In this document: positions 16,735 through 25,943 of the stretch, one piece after another | Layout of the letters: the number at the start of each line of letters is the position of its first letter | How positions within the stretch are numbered: position 1 is the stretch's first letter | DNA from: UBA4656 sp002405525 | GTDB taxonomy: Bacteria > Pseudomonadota > Gammaproteobacteria > Xanthomonadales > Ahniellaceae | DNA length: 64,000 bases | Assembly: GCA_036723735.1 (NCBI GenBank) | Contig: DAIMGT010000003.1 | Span: 41,398 to 105,397 of the forward strand | Reading direction: 5' to 3' | Program-made: the position numbers and the translations under genes | Notes under the pieces: generated by a model | What the model saw: only the letters and a program-made list of their open reading frames with translations | Databases searched by the model: none | What the model was told of the DNA's origin: nothing

Positions 16735-17499
16735 ATGCACCGGACCGGGTCCCGCGCCCGTCGACGCCCGTGGTGGCGCCGTGCGGCCCGCGCGCTGCTC
16801 CTGGCCGGCGGGGGGTTCGTGCTCGCGTCCGCACTGCTGGTCGGCGCGCTGCGCTTCGTCGCGCCGCCGGGCAGCGCGTTCATGCTGGCGCGCGCGGTCG
16901 ACGCATGGCGCGCCGGGGAGACGGGGTTCCGCCTCGACCAGCGCTGGGTGCCGCTGTCGCGGATCGCGCCGGATCTGGCGCTGGCGGCCGTCGCCGCCGA
17001 GGACCAGAAGTTCCCGCGCCATCACGGCTTCGACCTCGACGCGATCGGCGGCGCGCTGGCCGAGCGCCGGGCCGGCGGGCGCGTGCGCGGGGCGAGCACG
17101 ATCAGCCAGCAGGTGGCGAAGAACCTGTTCCTCTGGGCGGGTCGCAGCTGGCTGCGCAAGGGCCTCGAGGTCTGGTTCACGCTGCTGATCGAGGCCCTGT
17201 GGCCGAAGTCGCGGATCCTCGAGGTGTACCTCAACGTGGCCGAGTTCGGCGACGGCATCTATGGTGCGGAAGCGGCCGCGCGCCGGTACTTCGGGCGCCC
17301 GGCGTCCGACCTGCGGCGCGGCGAGGCGGCGCGGCTCGCCGCCGTGCTGCCGGACCCGCGTCGGATGCACGCCGGCCGGCCGACGCGCCGCGTGCTGTCG
17401 CGCCAGCGCTGGATCGAACGGCAGATGGTCCAACTGGGCCCGGCCTGGCTCGACGGCGTGCTGCACGGTCGACGCGCCGCGGCTGCCGGGGCGCAGTAA
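16735..17499 (+). CDS. mtgA: Monofunctional peptidoglycan transglycosylase
   Basis: MtgA polymerises lipid II glycan strands without a transpeptidase domain. The 254-residue protein has an Arg-rich cytoplasmic start, one membrane anchor (ALLLAGGGFVLASALLVGAL) and the GT51 domain: catalytic Glu in AAVAAEDQKFPRHHGFD, GASTISQQVAKNLFL, and KSRILEVYLNVAEFGDGIYG with AARRYF. ATG 16735 has GAGG 6 nt before it. The in-frame ATG 16723 would add 4 residues and would overlap the hslO start codon within the palindrome CATG. Inner membrane, acting on the periplasmic side. Divergent from hslO and followed by a CBS gene. Confidence 0.94.
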   Translation: MHRTGSRARRRPWWRRAARALLLAGGGFVLASALLVGALRFVAPPGSAFMLARAVDAWRAGETGFRLDQRWVPLSRIAPDLALAAVAAEDQKFPRHHGFDLDAIGGALAERRAGGRVRGASTISQQVAKNLFLWAGRSWLRKGLEVWFTLLIEALWPKSRILEVYLNVAEFGDGIYGAEAAARRYFGRPASDLRRGEAARLAAVLPDPRRMHAGRPTRRVLSRQRWIERQMVQLGPAWLDGVLHGRRAAAAGAQ

Positions 17500-17540
17500 G
17501 ATCAGCCGGCGCCGCGGGCGAAGGCACGGGGAGGACGCGC

Positions 17541-17969
17541 ATGGCTAAGGTGGCGGAGCTGCTGGCCGACAAGGGTCGCGAAGTGTTCGCGATCGGGCCC
17601 GACGAGCCGGTGCTGGAGGCGATCGAGCGGATGGCCGACAAGGGCATCGGCGCCCTGCTGGTGATGCGCGGGGAGACGCTGCTGGGCATCGTTTCCGAGC
17701 GCGATTACGCGCGCAAGGTGATCCTGCGCGGGCGATCCTCGGCCGAGACGCCGGTGTGGCAGATCATGAGCGCGCCGGTGACCACGGTGTCGCCGCGCGA
17801 CGGCGTGCAGACCTGCATGATGCTGATGACCGAGGGCAAGTTCCGCCACCTGCCGGTGGTCGACGAGGGTCGGGTGGTCGGCGTGCTGTCGATCGGCGAC
17901 CTGGTGAAGGCGGTGATCGAGGAACAGCAGCGCGAGATCACCGAACTGCAGCGTTACATCGCCTCCTGA
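17541..17969 (+). CDS. Two-CBS-domain protein
   Basis: The 142-residue protein is two CBS motifs and little else: the first around EPVLEAIERMADKGIGALLVM with GIVSERDYARKVIL, the second around VSPRDGVQTCMMLMTEGKFRHLPVV with GVLSIGDLVKAVI. A pair of CBS motifs forms a Bateman module that binds adenosine nucleotides (AMP, ATP, SAM) to regulate a partner. The last 15 residues (EEQQREITELQRYIAS) form a short helix seen in stand-alone members. ATG 17541 has GGGGAGGA at 17529-17536. No partner is evident: mtgA lies upstream and a sigma gene downstream. Confidence 0.9.
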   Translation: MAKVAELLADKGREVFAIGPDEPVLEAIERMADKGIGALLVMRGETLLGIVSERDYARKVILRGRSSAETPVWQIMSAPVTTVSPRDGVQTCMMLMTEGKFRHLPVVDEGRVVGVLSIGDLVKAVIEEQQREITELQRYIAS

Positions 17970-18021
17970 AACCCGCCGCGGTGCCCGGCGACGGTGGGTC
18001 GGCGACCTGCCCGCCGCAGGC

Positions 18022-18600
18022 GTGCGCGGTCGCCCCGATGCCCCGACCTTGACCCCGATCGACCCCCTCCGCCAGGCGCGCATCGAGCGCCAGCTCGCCG
18101 AACTCGCCGCCCGCCTGCGACGGGCGGTCGAGTACGCCTGTCGGGGACGGGGCGGTCTCGACCTGGATGAGATCGAGCAGGAATCGCGGATCCGGCTGTG
18201 GAAGGCCCTGGACAGTGACCGGATCGAGGTCGCCGGTGCGTCCTATGTGCAGAAAGTGGTCGCCAGCGTCGTCATCGACGCCGGTCGGCGGGCCGCGGTT
18301 CGTGCCGCGGACCCGCTGCCGGACGACGATGCCGAAGCCGGCCCGGCGGGCTTGCTCGCCGAAGGGGCCGACCGCGCCGCGATGGACGGCGAGCACGTGG
18401 ACCGCGTGCTCCGCTGCATCGAGGCGCTGCCGACCCGCCGCCGCGTACCGGTAAAGCTGCACCTGCAGGGTTATTCGCTGCCGGAAATCGCCCAACTGGA
18501 GGGCGTCTCGGCGGAGGCGGCCCGCAAGCTGGTGGCGCGCGGCCTCGACGAACTGAAGGACGCCCTGCGTGCGCAGGGCCTGGGTGACTTCGATGACTAA
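18022..18600 (+). CDS. ECF-like sigma factor
   Basis: The roughly 192-residue protein has a sigma region 2-like helix set (ELAARLRRAVEYACRGRGGLDLDEIEQESRIRLWKAL, YVQKVVASVVIDAGRRAA) and a region 4 helix-turn-helix (YSLPEIAQLEGVSAEAARKLVARGLDELKDAL). The start is uncertain: GTG 18022 is used, but a TTG near 18049 is also possible. It overlaps the next gene by 8 nt, and that gene encodes a one-pass membrane protein, so this is a second sigma/anti-sigma-like pair, distinct from the one near 9.5 kb. The regulon is unknown. Confidence 0.82.
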   Translation: MRGRPDAPTLTPIDPLRQARIERQLAELAARLRRAVEYACRGRGGLDLDEIEQESRIRLWKALDSDRIEVAGASYVQKVVASVVIDAGRRAAVRAADPLPDDDAEAGPAGLLAEGADRAAMDGEHVDRVLRCIEALPTRRRVPVKLHLQGYSLPEIAQLEGVSAEAARKLVARGLDELKDALRAQGLGDFDD

Positions 18601-19042
18601 GCCGAGCCTTTCCGCGATCTACCGCCAGGCCACCGCAGCCCGCGACAGCGGCATCGGCGCCGACGACGTCGCGCGCCTCGCCGCCGGCGAAGTCCTCGGC
18701 CAGCGCCATTCGGCCACGGTCGAAGCGCTGGCCGGCTCCGCCGCCGCCTTCGCCGCCTTCCGCGCCGCGCGTGCGGTGGGCGAAGCCCCGTCGCTGGAGA
18801 CGGGCGCCGTCGTCGCCTTGCCGCGCCGCGTGGCCGCGCCGCGTCCTGCGCTGGCGATGGCCGCCGGCGTGATGGGCCTGGCCCTGGTCGCGGGACTGCT
18901 GATGCGCCTGGACCCCCAGGGCCCGACGGTGCCGGTCGCCGCGCAGCCGGTGGACGACGTGATCTTCAGCGTGTCCTACGAGAGCGATGCCGCGATCGTC
19001 GCGCGGGACGAGGCGATCTTCCTCGACGAATTCGGCGGCTGA
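18593..19042 (+). CDS. Putative membrane anti-sigma protein
   Basis: The 149-residue protein has about 80 cytoplasmic residues rich in Ala, a single strong membrane helix (ALAMAAGVMGLALVAGLLM) near residue 95, and a short acidic periplasmic tail ending FLDEFGG. The start at ATG 18593 overlaps the sigma gene stop by 8 nt, implying translational coupling. Membership of an anti-sigma family is inferred only from topology and context. The 117-bp direct repeats begin 7 nt after its stop. Confidence 0.68.
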   Translation: MTKPSLSAIYRQATAARDSGIGADDVARLAAGEVLGQRHSATVEALAGSAAAFAAFRAARAVGEAPSLETGAVVALPRRVAAPRPALAMAAGVMGLALVAGLLMRLDPQGPTVPVAAQPVDDVIFSVSYESDAAIVARDEAIFLDEFGG

Positions 19043-19048
19043 GTCCCT

Positions 19049-19293
19049 CAGCCGAGTGAACTCGGCGCTACGCGAAAGATTCGCTCCGGCCGGCTGGTGC
19101 AGAGCGGAGTTCACTCCGCTGCGCCCCGCGATCCCGGTTGCACCCCGGTCGGGGGTCTTCAGCCGTCGGGGGTCTTCAGCCGAGTGAACTCGGTGCTACG
19201 CGGATGATCCGCTCCCGCCGGCTGGTGTAGAGCGGAGTTCACTCCGCTGCGCCCCGCGATCCCGGTTGCGCCCCGGTCGGGGGTCTTCAGCCG
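19049..19293. repeat. Tandem 117-bp direct repeat with hairpins
   Basis: Two copies of a 117-bp unit (19049-19165 and 19177-19293) are separated by 11 bp that repeat part of the unit end (TCGGGGGTCTT). They differ at only a few positions. Each unit holds two hairpins, CCGAGT-GA-ACTCGG and AGCGGAGT-TC-ACTCCGCT, whose cores are reverse complements of each other. This is the layout of a bacterial interspersed mosaic or REP-type element. It fills the gap between the anti-sigma-like gene and prfC, which converge. Confidence 0.85.
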
Positions 19294-19316
19294 ATGCTGG
19301 CGCGCTTCGCTCGCGG

Positions 19317-20915
19317 TCAATCCACCACCGCGCTGGCGTGTTCGCGGGTGGCGTCGAACGACACCTCGGGCCAGCGCTCCTGCGTCAGTTGCAGGTTGAC
19401 CCGGCTGGGCGCGAGGTAGACCAGCAGGCCCGCGGCGTCCAGCGCCAGGTTCGGCGCCGCCTTCTCGCGGAACTCCTCCAGCTTCTTCGGCTCCGCGCAG
19501 CGGATCCAGCGCGCCGTGGCCACGCCGACCTGCTCGAACACGCATTCCACGCCGTACTCGTCCTTGAGCCGGTAGGCCACCACGTCGAACTGCAGCATGC
19601 CGACCGCGCCGAGCACCAGGTCGTTGCTCATCAGCGGTCGGAAGAACTGGGTGGCGCCCTCCTCGGACAGCTGCGCCAGGCCCTTGGCGAGCTGCTTCAT
19701 CTTCAGCGGGTCCTTCAGGCGCGCGCGGCGGAACAATTCCGGCGCGAAGTTGGGGATGCCGGTGAACGACAGCGACTCGCCCGCGGTGAACGTGTCGCCG
19801 ATCGAGATCGTGCCGTGGTTGTGCAGGCCGATCACGTCGCCCGGCCAGGCGCGGTCGACGATCTCGCGGTCGGAGGCCATGAAGGTCAGCGCGTTGGCCA
19901 GCTTCACTTCCTTGCCCAACCGCACGTGGAAGGCCTTCATGCCCGCCTCGAAGTGGCCCGAGCAGATGCGCATGAAGGCCACGCGGTCGCGGTGCTGCGG
20001 GTCCATGTTGGCCTGGATCTTGAAGACGAAGCCGGTCATGGCGTCCTCGCCCGGCTGCACCGTGCGGCTGGTGGTGGCGCGTGGCTTGGGCGAGGGCGCG
20101 TGCTGCACGAAGAAGTCCAGCAGCAGCTGCACGCCGAAGTTGTTCACCGCCGAACCGAAGAACACCGGGGTCTGGCGCCCGGCGAGGTAGGCCTCGAGGT
20201 CGAAGGGATGCGAGGCGCCCTTCACCAGTTCCAGTTCGTCGTGCAGTTCCTTCCACGCCTCCTCGCCGATCCGCGCGCGCAGCGCGGGGTCGTCGAGCTT
20301 GAGGATGGTGGAATCCTGGCGGGTGAAATTGCGGCCGGGCTCGAACAGATGCACCTCGTCGTCGACCAGGTGGTACACGCCCTTCAGGCGCGAGCCCATG
20401 CCGATCGGCCAGGTCACCGGCGCGCACTGGATCTTCAGCACGCTCTCCACTTCATCCAGCAGTTCGATCGGCGAGCGGCCTTCGCGGTCGAGCTTGTTGA
20501 TGAAGGTCATGATCGGCGTGTCGCGCAGCCGGCACACGTCCATCAGCTTGATCGTGCGCTCCTCCACGCCCTTGGCGCAGTCGATCACCATCAGTGCGGA
20601 GTCGACCGCGGTGAGCACGCGGTAGGTGTCTTCGCCGAAGTCGGCGTGGCCGGGCGTGTCGAGCAGGTTGACGATGCGCCCCTCGTAGGGGAACTGCATC
20701 ACCGACGAGGTGACCGAGATGCCGCGCTCCTTCTCCAGCGCCATCCAGTCGGACGTCGCGTGGCGCGCGGCCTTGCGGCCCTTCACCGAGCCCGCCATCT
20801 GGATCGCGCCCCCGAACAGCAACAGCTTCTCGGTCAGCGTGGTCTTGCCGGCGTCGGGATGGGAAATGATCGCGAAGGTGCGACGGCGCGCCGTTTCGGT
20901 GGCTTGCTGGGACAT
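19317..20915 (-). CDS. prfC: Peptide chain release factor 3
   Basis: RF3 is the translational GTPase that ejects RF1 or RF2 from the ribosome after peptide release. The 532-residue length is standard (E. coli 529). The G domain is at the N-terminus: G1 SHPDAGKTT, switch ERGISVTSSVMQF, G3 DTPGHADF and the NKLD motif in TFINKLDREG. These are followed by domain II and the RF3 C-terminal domain (QFFRPLMSNDLVLGAVGMLQFDV). ATG 20915 is used. It stands alone between the 117-bp repeats and an intergenic terminator. Cytoplasmic. Confidence 0.96.
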   Translation of the reverse strand: MSQQATETARRRTFAIISHPDAGKTTLTEKLLLFGGAIQMAGSVKGRKAARHATSDWMALEKERGISVTSSVMQFPYEGRIVNLLDTPGHADFGEDTYRVLTAVDSALMVIDCAKGVEERTIKLMDVCRLRDTPIMTFINKLDREGRSPIELLDEVESVLKIQCAPVTWPIGMGSRLKGVYHLVDDEVHLFEPGRNFTRQDSTILKLDDPALRARIGEEAWKELHDELELVKGASHPFDLEAYLAGRQTPVFFGSAVNNFGVQLLLDFFVQHAPSPKPRATTSRTVQPGEDAMTGFVFKIQANMDPQHRDRVAFMRICSGHFEAGMKAFHVRLGKEVKLANALTFMASDREIVDRAWPGDVIGLHNHGTISIGDTFTAGESLSFTGIPNFAPELFRRARLKDPLKMKQLAKGLAQLSEEGATQFFRPLMSNDLVLGAVGMLQFDVVAYRLKDEYGVECVFEQVGVATARWIRCAEPKKLEEFREKAAPNLALDAAGLLVYLAPSRVNLQLTQERWPEVSFDATREHASAVVD

Positions 20916-20992
20916 CGCGGGGGAGGGCGGGCGCAGGCCTTGGCTGCGCGGGGCGCGGAGTATAGCGGCGCCGCTGGCATGCGCCTAAACGC

Positions 20993-21017
20993 GACGGCCG
21001 GGCAGGGCCCGGCCGTC
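20993..21017 (-). terminator. Hairpin terminator of the IPTL-anchored protein gene
   Basis: GACGGCCGGGC, loop AGG, GCCCGGCCGTC is a perfect 11-bp stem 26 nt beyond the stop codon at 21044. On the minus strand it is followed by GCGTTTAGG, with only a short T run. It separates this gene from prfC. Confidence 0.6.
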
Positions 21018-21043
21018 GGTGTCGAACACGATGCAGCGCGCGG

Positions 21044-21889
21044 TCAGCGGCGACGCACCATCCACAGGCCGCAGCCCAGGGTCAGCGTGATCAGCGCCAG
21101 CAGCCCGAGGCGATCGAGGCTGGGCACGGGCAGGGTCGCGCCCAGGGCGCCGACCGTGCCCTCGTCGAAGCTGAAGGTGTCGATGCCGATGTAGTCGGAG
21201 TTGTCGCCCATGGGGCCGCCGCTGGTCACGAAGTAGCGGAAGGCGATGCGACCGCTGCCGCTGGAGGGAATACCACCCGCATTGGTCACCGTGATCTGGC
21301 ACCACGCGTTCGGATAGCCGGTGGTGGGCGTGATCGGGCAGTTGGTGGAGGTCACCAGGGTCGGGTTGACCGTGGTCAGCAGGGTGGTGAAGTCACCCAC
21401 GCCGGCGGGGCCAGTGCCGACGTTGGTGCTGGCGCCGGCGGTGCTCAGGCGCACCTCGAGGCGGTCGGCGAACATCGGCGCGGTTATCGTCCGGGTCCAG
21501 AAGCTCAGCGACGCACCGGTGCCGAAGTTCACCTGCGGCGACACCAGCCAGGTGCTGATCGTGTTGGCGCCGGTGGTGCTGTTGAAGTTGGCGCCGATGT
21601 AGGCGGTCGTCGCACCGGCCTGCGCCGGGAACACGGTGTCGTTGCCCTGGAACCACGTGGTGGTGCCCACGGTCGTGCTGTTGTTGGTGCAGGTCCAGCC
21701 CGCGGGGCAGGTGCCGACGGTGTCGAAACCCTGCGTGATCACCGCGTTGGGCAGGAACGGCGAGGCGGCTGCCGGGGTGGCGGCAGTCGGCGCCTGCGGC
21801 GTGCGCGAGGTGGTCTGGGCCTGGGCCACGCCAGCGGCGAGTGCGAGGACGGCGAACGAGGCCGCCAGCGGACGAAGCATGAACGACAT
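21044..21889 (-). CDS. Exported choice-of-anchor-J-like protein with IPTL-type C-terminus
   Basis: The 281-residue protein has a signal peptide (MSFMLRPLAASFAVLALAAGVAQA), then a beta-rich domain of the choice-of-anchor J kind (QGFDTVGTCPAGWTCTNNS, STWLVSPQVNFGTGASLSFWTRT, YIGIDTFSFDEG). The tail is VPSLDRLGLLALITLTLGCGLWMVRRR: a Pro motif, a hydrophobic helix and terminal arginines. This matches the IPTL-CTERM sorting pattern (IPTLSxWG...RRR), with VPSLDRLG in place of IPTLSxWG. It is therefore probably surface-processed or membrane-anchored. ATG 21889 is preceded by GGGGGA. Function unknown. Confidence 0.8.
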   Translation of the reverse strand: MSFMLRPLAASFAVLALAAGVAQAQTTSRTPQAPTAATPAAASPFLPNAVITQGFDTVGTCPAGWTCTNNSTTVGTTTWFQGNDTVFPAQAGATTAYIGANFNSTTGANTISTWLVSPQVNFGTGASLSFWTRTITAPMFADRLEVRLSTAGASTNVGTGPAGVGDFTTLLTTVNPTLVTSTNCPITPTTGYPNAWCQITVTNAGGIPSSGSGRIAFRYFVTSGGPMGDNSDYIGIDTFSFDEGTVGALGATLPVPSLDRLGLLALITLTLGCGLWMVRRR

Positions 21890-22222
21890 GGGAAATCCCC
21901 CGAGGATCTGTGGTTTTTCTGGATGTCGCGGGCCGCTCCCCGCCCCGGCGACGCTGGCTGCGCGACGTCGATCGACGCGGCAGTACGCAAAGGCCGGCCT
22001 CCATCGTGCCGACCTGCACCACGGCCGGCGACCTCGCCACCGGCCCGCACCGCGCGGCTGGTGGCCGGACAACACGTCACGATACGTTAACGCGCCGCCG
22101 CCGCGCGCGCAACTGCCGGGGCGCGGGGGCGGGGCGCAGTGCCCGTGCACGCCGGCGTGCCGGATCGCGCGCCGGTGCGCCGGGCGCGGTCGAGCGCGCC
22201 CGGCCGGCGTTGCACTCCGGGC
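21890..22222. other. Intergenic region without a recognised gene
   Basis: This spacer separates the IPTL-anchored gene from the sdaA remnant. The short frames are GC-rich antisense artefacts. The part nearest 21900 must contain the leader and promoter of the IPTL-anchored gene on the minus strand, but I could not pick out a convincing -35/-10 pair. Confidence 0.5.
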
Positions 22223-22297
22223 CAGCATTCGATGACGTTGACCGCCAGGCCGCCGCGCGCGGTTTCCCTAGTACTCGTCGGCCATGTCGCGGCCGGT
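22223..22297 (-). pseudogene. Decayed second copy of the sdaA 3' end
   Basis: The 75-bp stretch aligns with the last codons of sdaA (22397-22470) with only a few substitutions and one 1-nt insertion. The frame is broken, and the TGA stop has become TGG. The two copies are 174 bp apart, in the same orientation. It looks like the remnant of a partial tandem duplication or recombination at the sdaA end. It cannot make a useful product. Confidence 0.75.
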
Positions 22298-22395
22298 CGA
22301 GGGGCGCGCGGCTCACGCGATGCGTTGAAGCGCATCGCGTGCGCGCCCCGAGGGTCCACCCATGGATGGGCGGACGGATACCGGCACCGGGACGC

Positions 22396-23778
<1,383 letters not shown>

Positions 23779-23845
23779 GGGCGGCGCTGGACCTGGCGGA
23801 GGCGCCGCGCAGTCTATTCCATCCCCTCGGCGGACGCAGGACGGG

Positions 23846-24598
23846 TCAGCCAGGATCGCGGGTGCACACGGCGTAGATGCTGGCGCAAAGCTCCGGATAC
23901 TGCTGGCCCAGCGCATAGCAGCCCTCGACGTAGTCCATGCCGAGCACGCCGTCGGCGAGCAGACGGTCGAACTGGAAGTTGGCCAGCGGCTTGAACACGA
24001 TGCCGCCGCGCGCGGCGATGCCGAGGCCGGCCTCGCGCAAGTCGCGCTCCAGGGTGTCGAAGCGGTAGGTGCAGCGGTGGCCGTGGCGACGCTCGGGTTC
24101 GGTGACCGCCGCGTTGTGCGCGATCAGCCCCATCTTGACCGCGATCTGCCGCGAGGCCGCGTCCGCGTTGGGCACCACCACGAACAGCAGTCCGTCGGGC
24201 GCCAGCGCGGCGCGCAGCGCGGCGAGCGCCGGTCCCGGCGGATCGATGTGCTCCAGGGTGTGCACGAGGAAGATGGCGCGGTAGTGCGGTTCCAGCGGCA
24301 CCTGCTCGACCAGCCCGTGCACGAAGCGCACGCCGGAGGGGACGCGCGCGCGCGCGCGCTGAATGAGCGTGGCGCTGGCCTCGACCACGGTCAGGTCCGG
24401 GAAGGCCTCGGCGAGCAGCGCGGTCGAGGCGCCGTCGTAGCAGCCCACCTCCAGCGCCGGGCCGGGACGGAACCACGGACGCAGGGTGCGCATCATGTAG
24501 CCGCGCACGATGGCGTCGAAGTCGTAGGCGTAGCGGCGGCCGACGTCGTCGTCGAACTCGGCCTCGTGGTCGCGGGCGTGCTGCATGGCGTGCGTCAT
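23846..24598 (-). CDS. SAM-dependent methyltransferase (class I)
   Basis: The 250-residue protein has the Rossmann methyltransferase motif I ALEVGCYDGAST (residues 48-59), an acidic residue after beta-2 (VVEAS), and motif LVHTLEHIDPPGPALAALR, a pattern typical of enzymes that methylate sugars or small metabolites. Its ATG overlaps the stop of the upstream dioxygenase gene by ATGA. It is the last gene of a seven-gene coupled cassette headed by a SPINDLY-type glycosyltransferase. A role as O- or N-methyltransferase decorating the cassette's sugar is inferred. No export signal; cytoplasmic. Confidence 0.85.
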   Translation of the reverse strand: MTHAMQHARDHEAEFDDDVGRRYAYDFDAIVRGYMMRTLRPWFRPGPALEVGCYDGASTALLAEAFPDLTVVEASATLIQRARARVPSGVRFVHGLVEQVPLEPHYRAIFLVHTLEHIDPPGPALAALRAALAPDGLLFVVVPNADAASRQIAVKMGLIAHNAAVTEPERRHGHRCTYRFDTLERDLREAGLGIAARGGIVFKPLANFQFDRLLADGVLGMDYVEGCYALGQQYPELCASIYAVCTRDPG

Positions 24599-25383
24599 CC
24601 CTGGTCGGCGTGGTAGCAGCGGCGCTCGGCGGGCCGGTACCAGGCGTCGTGCGAGTCGGGGATGCGCGAGCGGAAGCCCAGCACCTCGCGCACCCGCGGA
24701 TCGTCGCTGAAGCCTTCGCCGACCAGTCGCGGATAGTCCATCTGCGGCTTCACCAGCGGCCGGGTGAAGGTCAGGGTCAGGGCCCGCCGCGGCTCGCCGT
24801 TGCGGTTGGGCGAGGCGGCGTGCCAGAGGTTGGCGTCGAACAGCAGTGCGGTGCCGGCGCGCCCGGTGACGTGGATGGCATGCGCGGCAAGATAGTCCTC
24901 GGGCGGGCGGTCGGCGAGGCGATGCGAGCCCGGCAGCACGCGGGTGGCGCCGTTGTCGACGCTGAAGTCGTCCAGCATCAGCAGCAGGTTGAGCATCAGC
25001 CGGAACTCGCCCGCAAAGGTGCGCACGTCGCGGTGGAAGCGGTGCGCGTGGGTGTAGTCCGCCGCCGGGCCGTCGAGATGCATCAGCCCGCCGAAGGAGT
25101 TGAGCACGTAGGGCCCGCCGAAGTGGTGGCGGATCTGCGCGTCCAGCGGCAGCGCGCGGATCAGCTCGCCCATCGCGTCGTCCTCGCCGAGCAGGTGGTG
25201 GGCGACGCCGCGCATCGAGGCGCCGAGCCCGTTGCGTCGGCGGATCGCGTCGCAGCGCGCGATCCACCGCTCGAGGTCGGCGCGCAGGCGGGCGAGGAAG
25301 GCCGCATCCAGCACGCCGGGCACCACGGCGTACCCGAGGCGCGCGAGCTCGAGGGCCAGGGCGTCGGGCGCGGGTGCGCTCAT
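24595..25383 (-). CDS. Phytanoyl-CoA dioxygenase (PhyH) family protein
   Basis: The 262-residue protein is a non-haem Fe(II)/2-oxoglutarate oxygenase. The metal triad is intact: H117 and D119 in FHRDV, and H188 in LWHAASPN. An arginine at 199-200 (EPRRALTLTF) would bind 2-oxoglutarate. DNGATRVLPGSHR is the typical loop of the family. The start at ATG 25383 and the stop both sit in 4-nt overlaps with neighbours. In a glycan cassette it probably hydroxylates or oxidises an N-acyl group or a sugar carbon. The substrate is not determinable. Confidence 0.88.
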   Translation of the reverse strand: MSAPAPDALALELARLGYAVVPGVLDAAFLARLRADLERWIARCDAIRRRNGLGASMRGVAHHLLGEDDAMGELIRALPLDAQIRHHFGGPYVLNSFGGLMHLDGPAADYTHAHRFHRDVRTFAGEFRLMLNLLLMLDDFSVDNGATRVLPGSHRLADRPPEDYLAAHAIHVTGRAGTALLFDANLWHAASPNRNGEPRRALTLTFTRPLVKPQMDYPRLVGEGFSDDPRVREVLGFRSRIPDSHDAWYRPAERRCYHADQG

Positions 25384-25943
25384 GCGCCGTCCCAGTAGCG
25401 GTGGCGCGCCGCCCACTCGCGGTACCGCGCCGCGTCGATGCCGAGGATCAGCTTGTCCCAGCGGCGACCCTCGCGGAAGTACCAGCCGCGCTTGATGCCC
25501 TGCACCTGCCAGCCGCAGTGCTCGACGTGGACCTTCAGCGAGGCCGTGTTGTACTCGATGATGTCGGTATCGAGCAGCGCGAGGTCGAGCTCGTCGAAGG
25601 CGTGGCGCATCACGGCCATGATGGTGTCGCGGCCGAGGCCGCGGCCGCGATGCTCCGCGTCGCCGATCATCACCCCGTGGAACGCGGTGCGGTTCTTCCA
25701 GTCGATCGACACCAGGTTGGCGCTGCCGACCATGCCGGTGCCGTCGGCATCGATCGCGAAGCGCTGGTCGTTCGAGCGGCATGACAGGGAGGCGAGCCAG
25801 GCCTGCTGGTCGGCGCGGCTGACCGGGAACTGCCAGCCGCCGAGCAGCCGCTGCACCTGCGGATCGTTGGCCCAGGCCTGCAGCCTCGGCAGGTCGTCCG
25901 GCTCGATCGCACGCAGCGTCACCTGGCGCCCGCGCAGGTTCAT
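25380..25943 (-). CDS. GNAT-family N-acetyltransferase
   Basis: The 187-residue protein has the RimJ/RimL-type GNAT pattern: RAIEPDDLPRLQAWANDPQV at the start, the acetyl-CoA-binding motif EHRGRGLGRDTI (residues 97-108), and the C-terminal TASLKVHVEHCGWQVQG. Such enzymes in sugar clusters (like PseH, or WecD which acylates TDP-4-amino sugars) transfer an acyl group to a sugar amine, and here the amine would be made by the cassette's PLP aminotransferases. It shares ATGA overlaps with both neighbours. Confidence 0.87.
   Translation of the reverse strand: MNLRGRQVTLRAIEPDDLPRLQAWANDPQVQRLLGGWQFPVSRADQQAWLASLSCRSNDQRFAIDADGTGMVGSANLVSIDWKNRTAFHGVMIGDAEHRGRGLGRDTIMAVMRHAFDELDLALLDTDIIEYNTASLKVHVEHCGWQVQGIKRGWYFREGRRWDKLILGIDAARYREWAARHRYWDGA

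Noticed and set aside
16725..16883. Longer N-terminus for Hsp33
   Set aside because: The extra residues are low-complexity Ala/Arg/Pro antisense to mtgA and do not occur in the Hsp33 family.
19049..19293. CRISPR or tandem coding repeat
   Set aside because: Just two units, both hairpin-forming and without an open frame or spacers.
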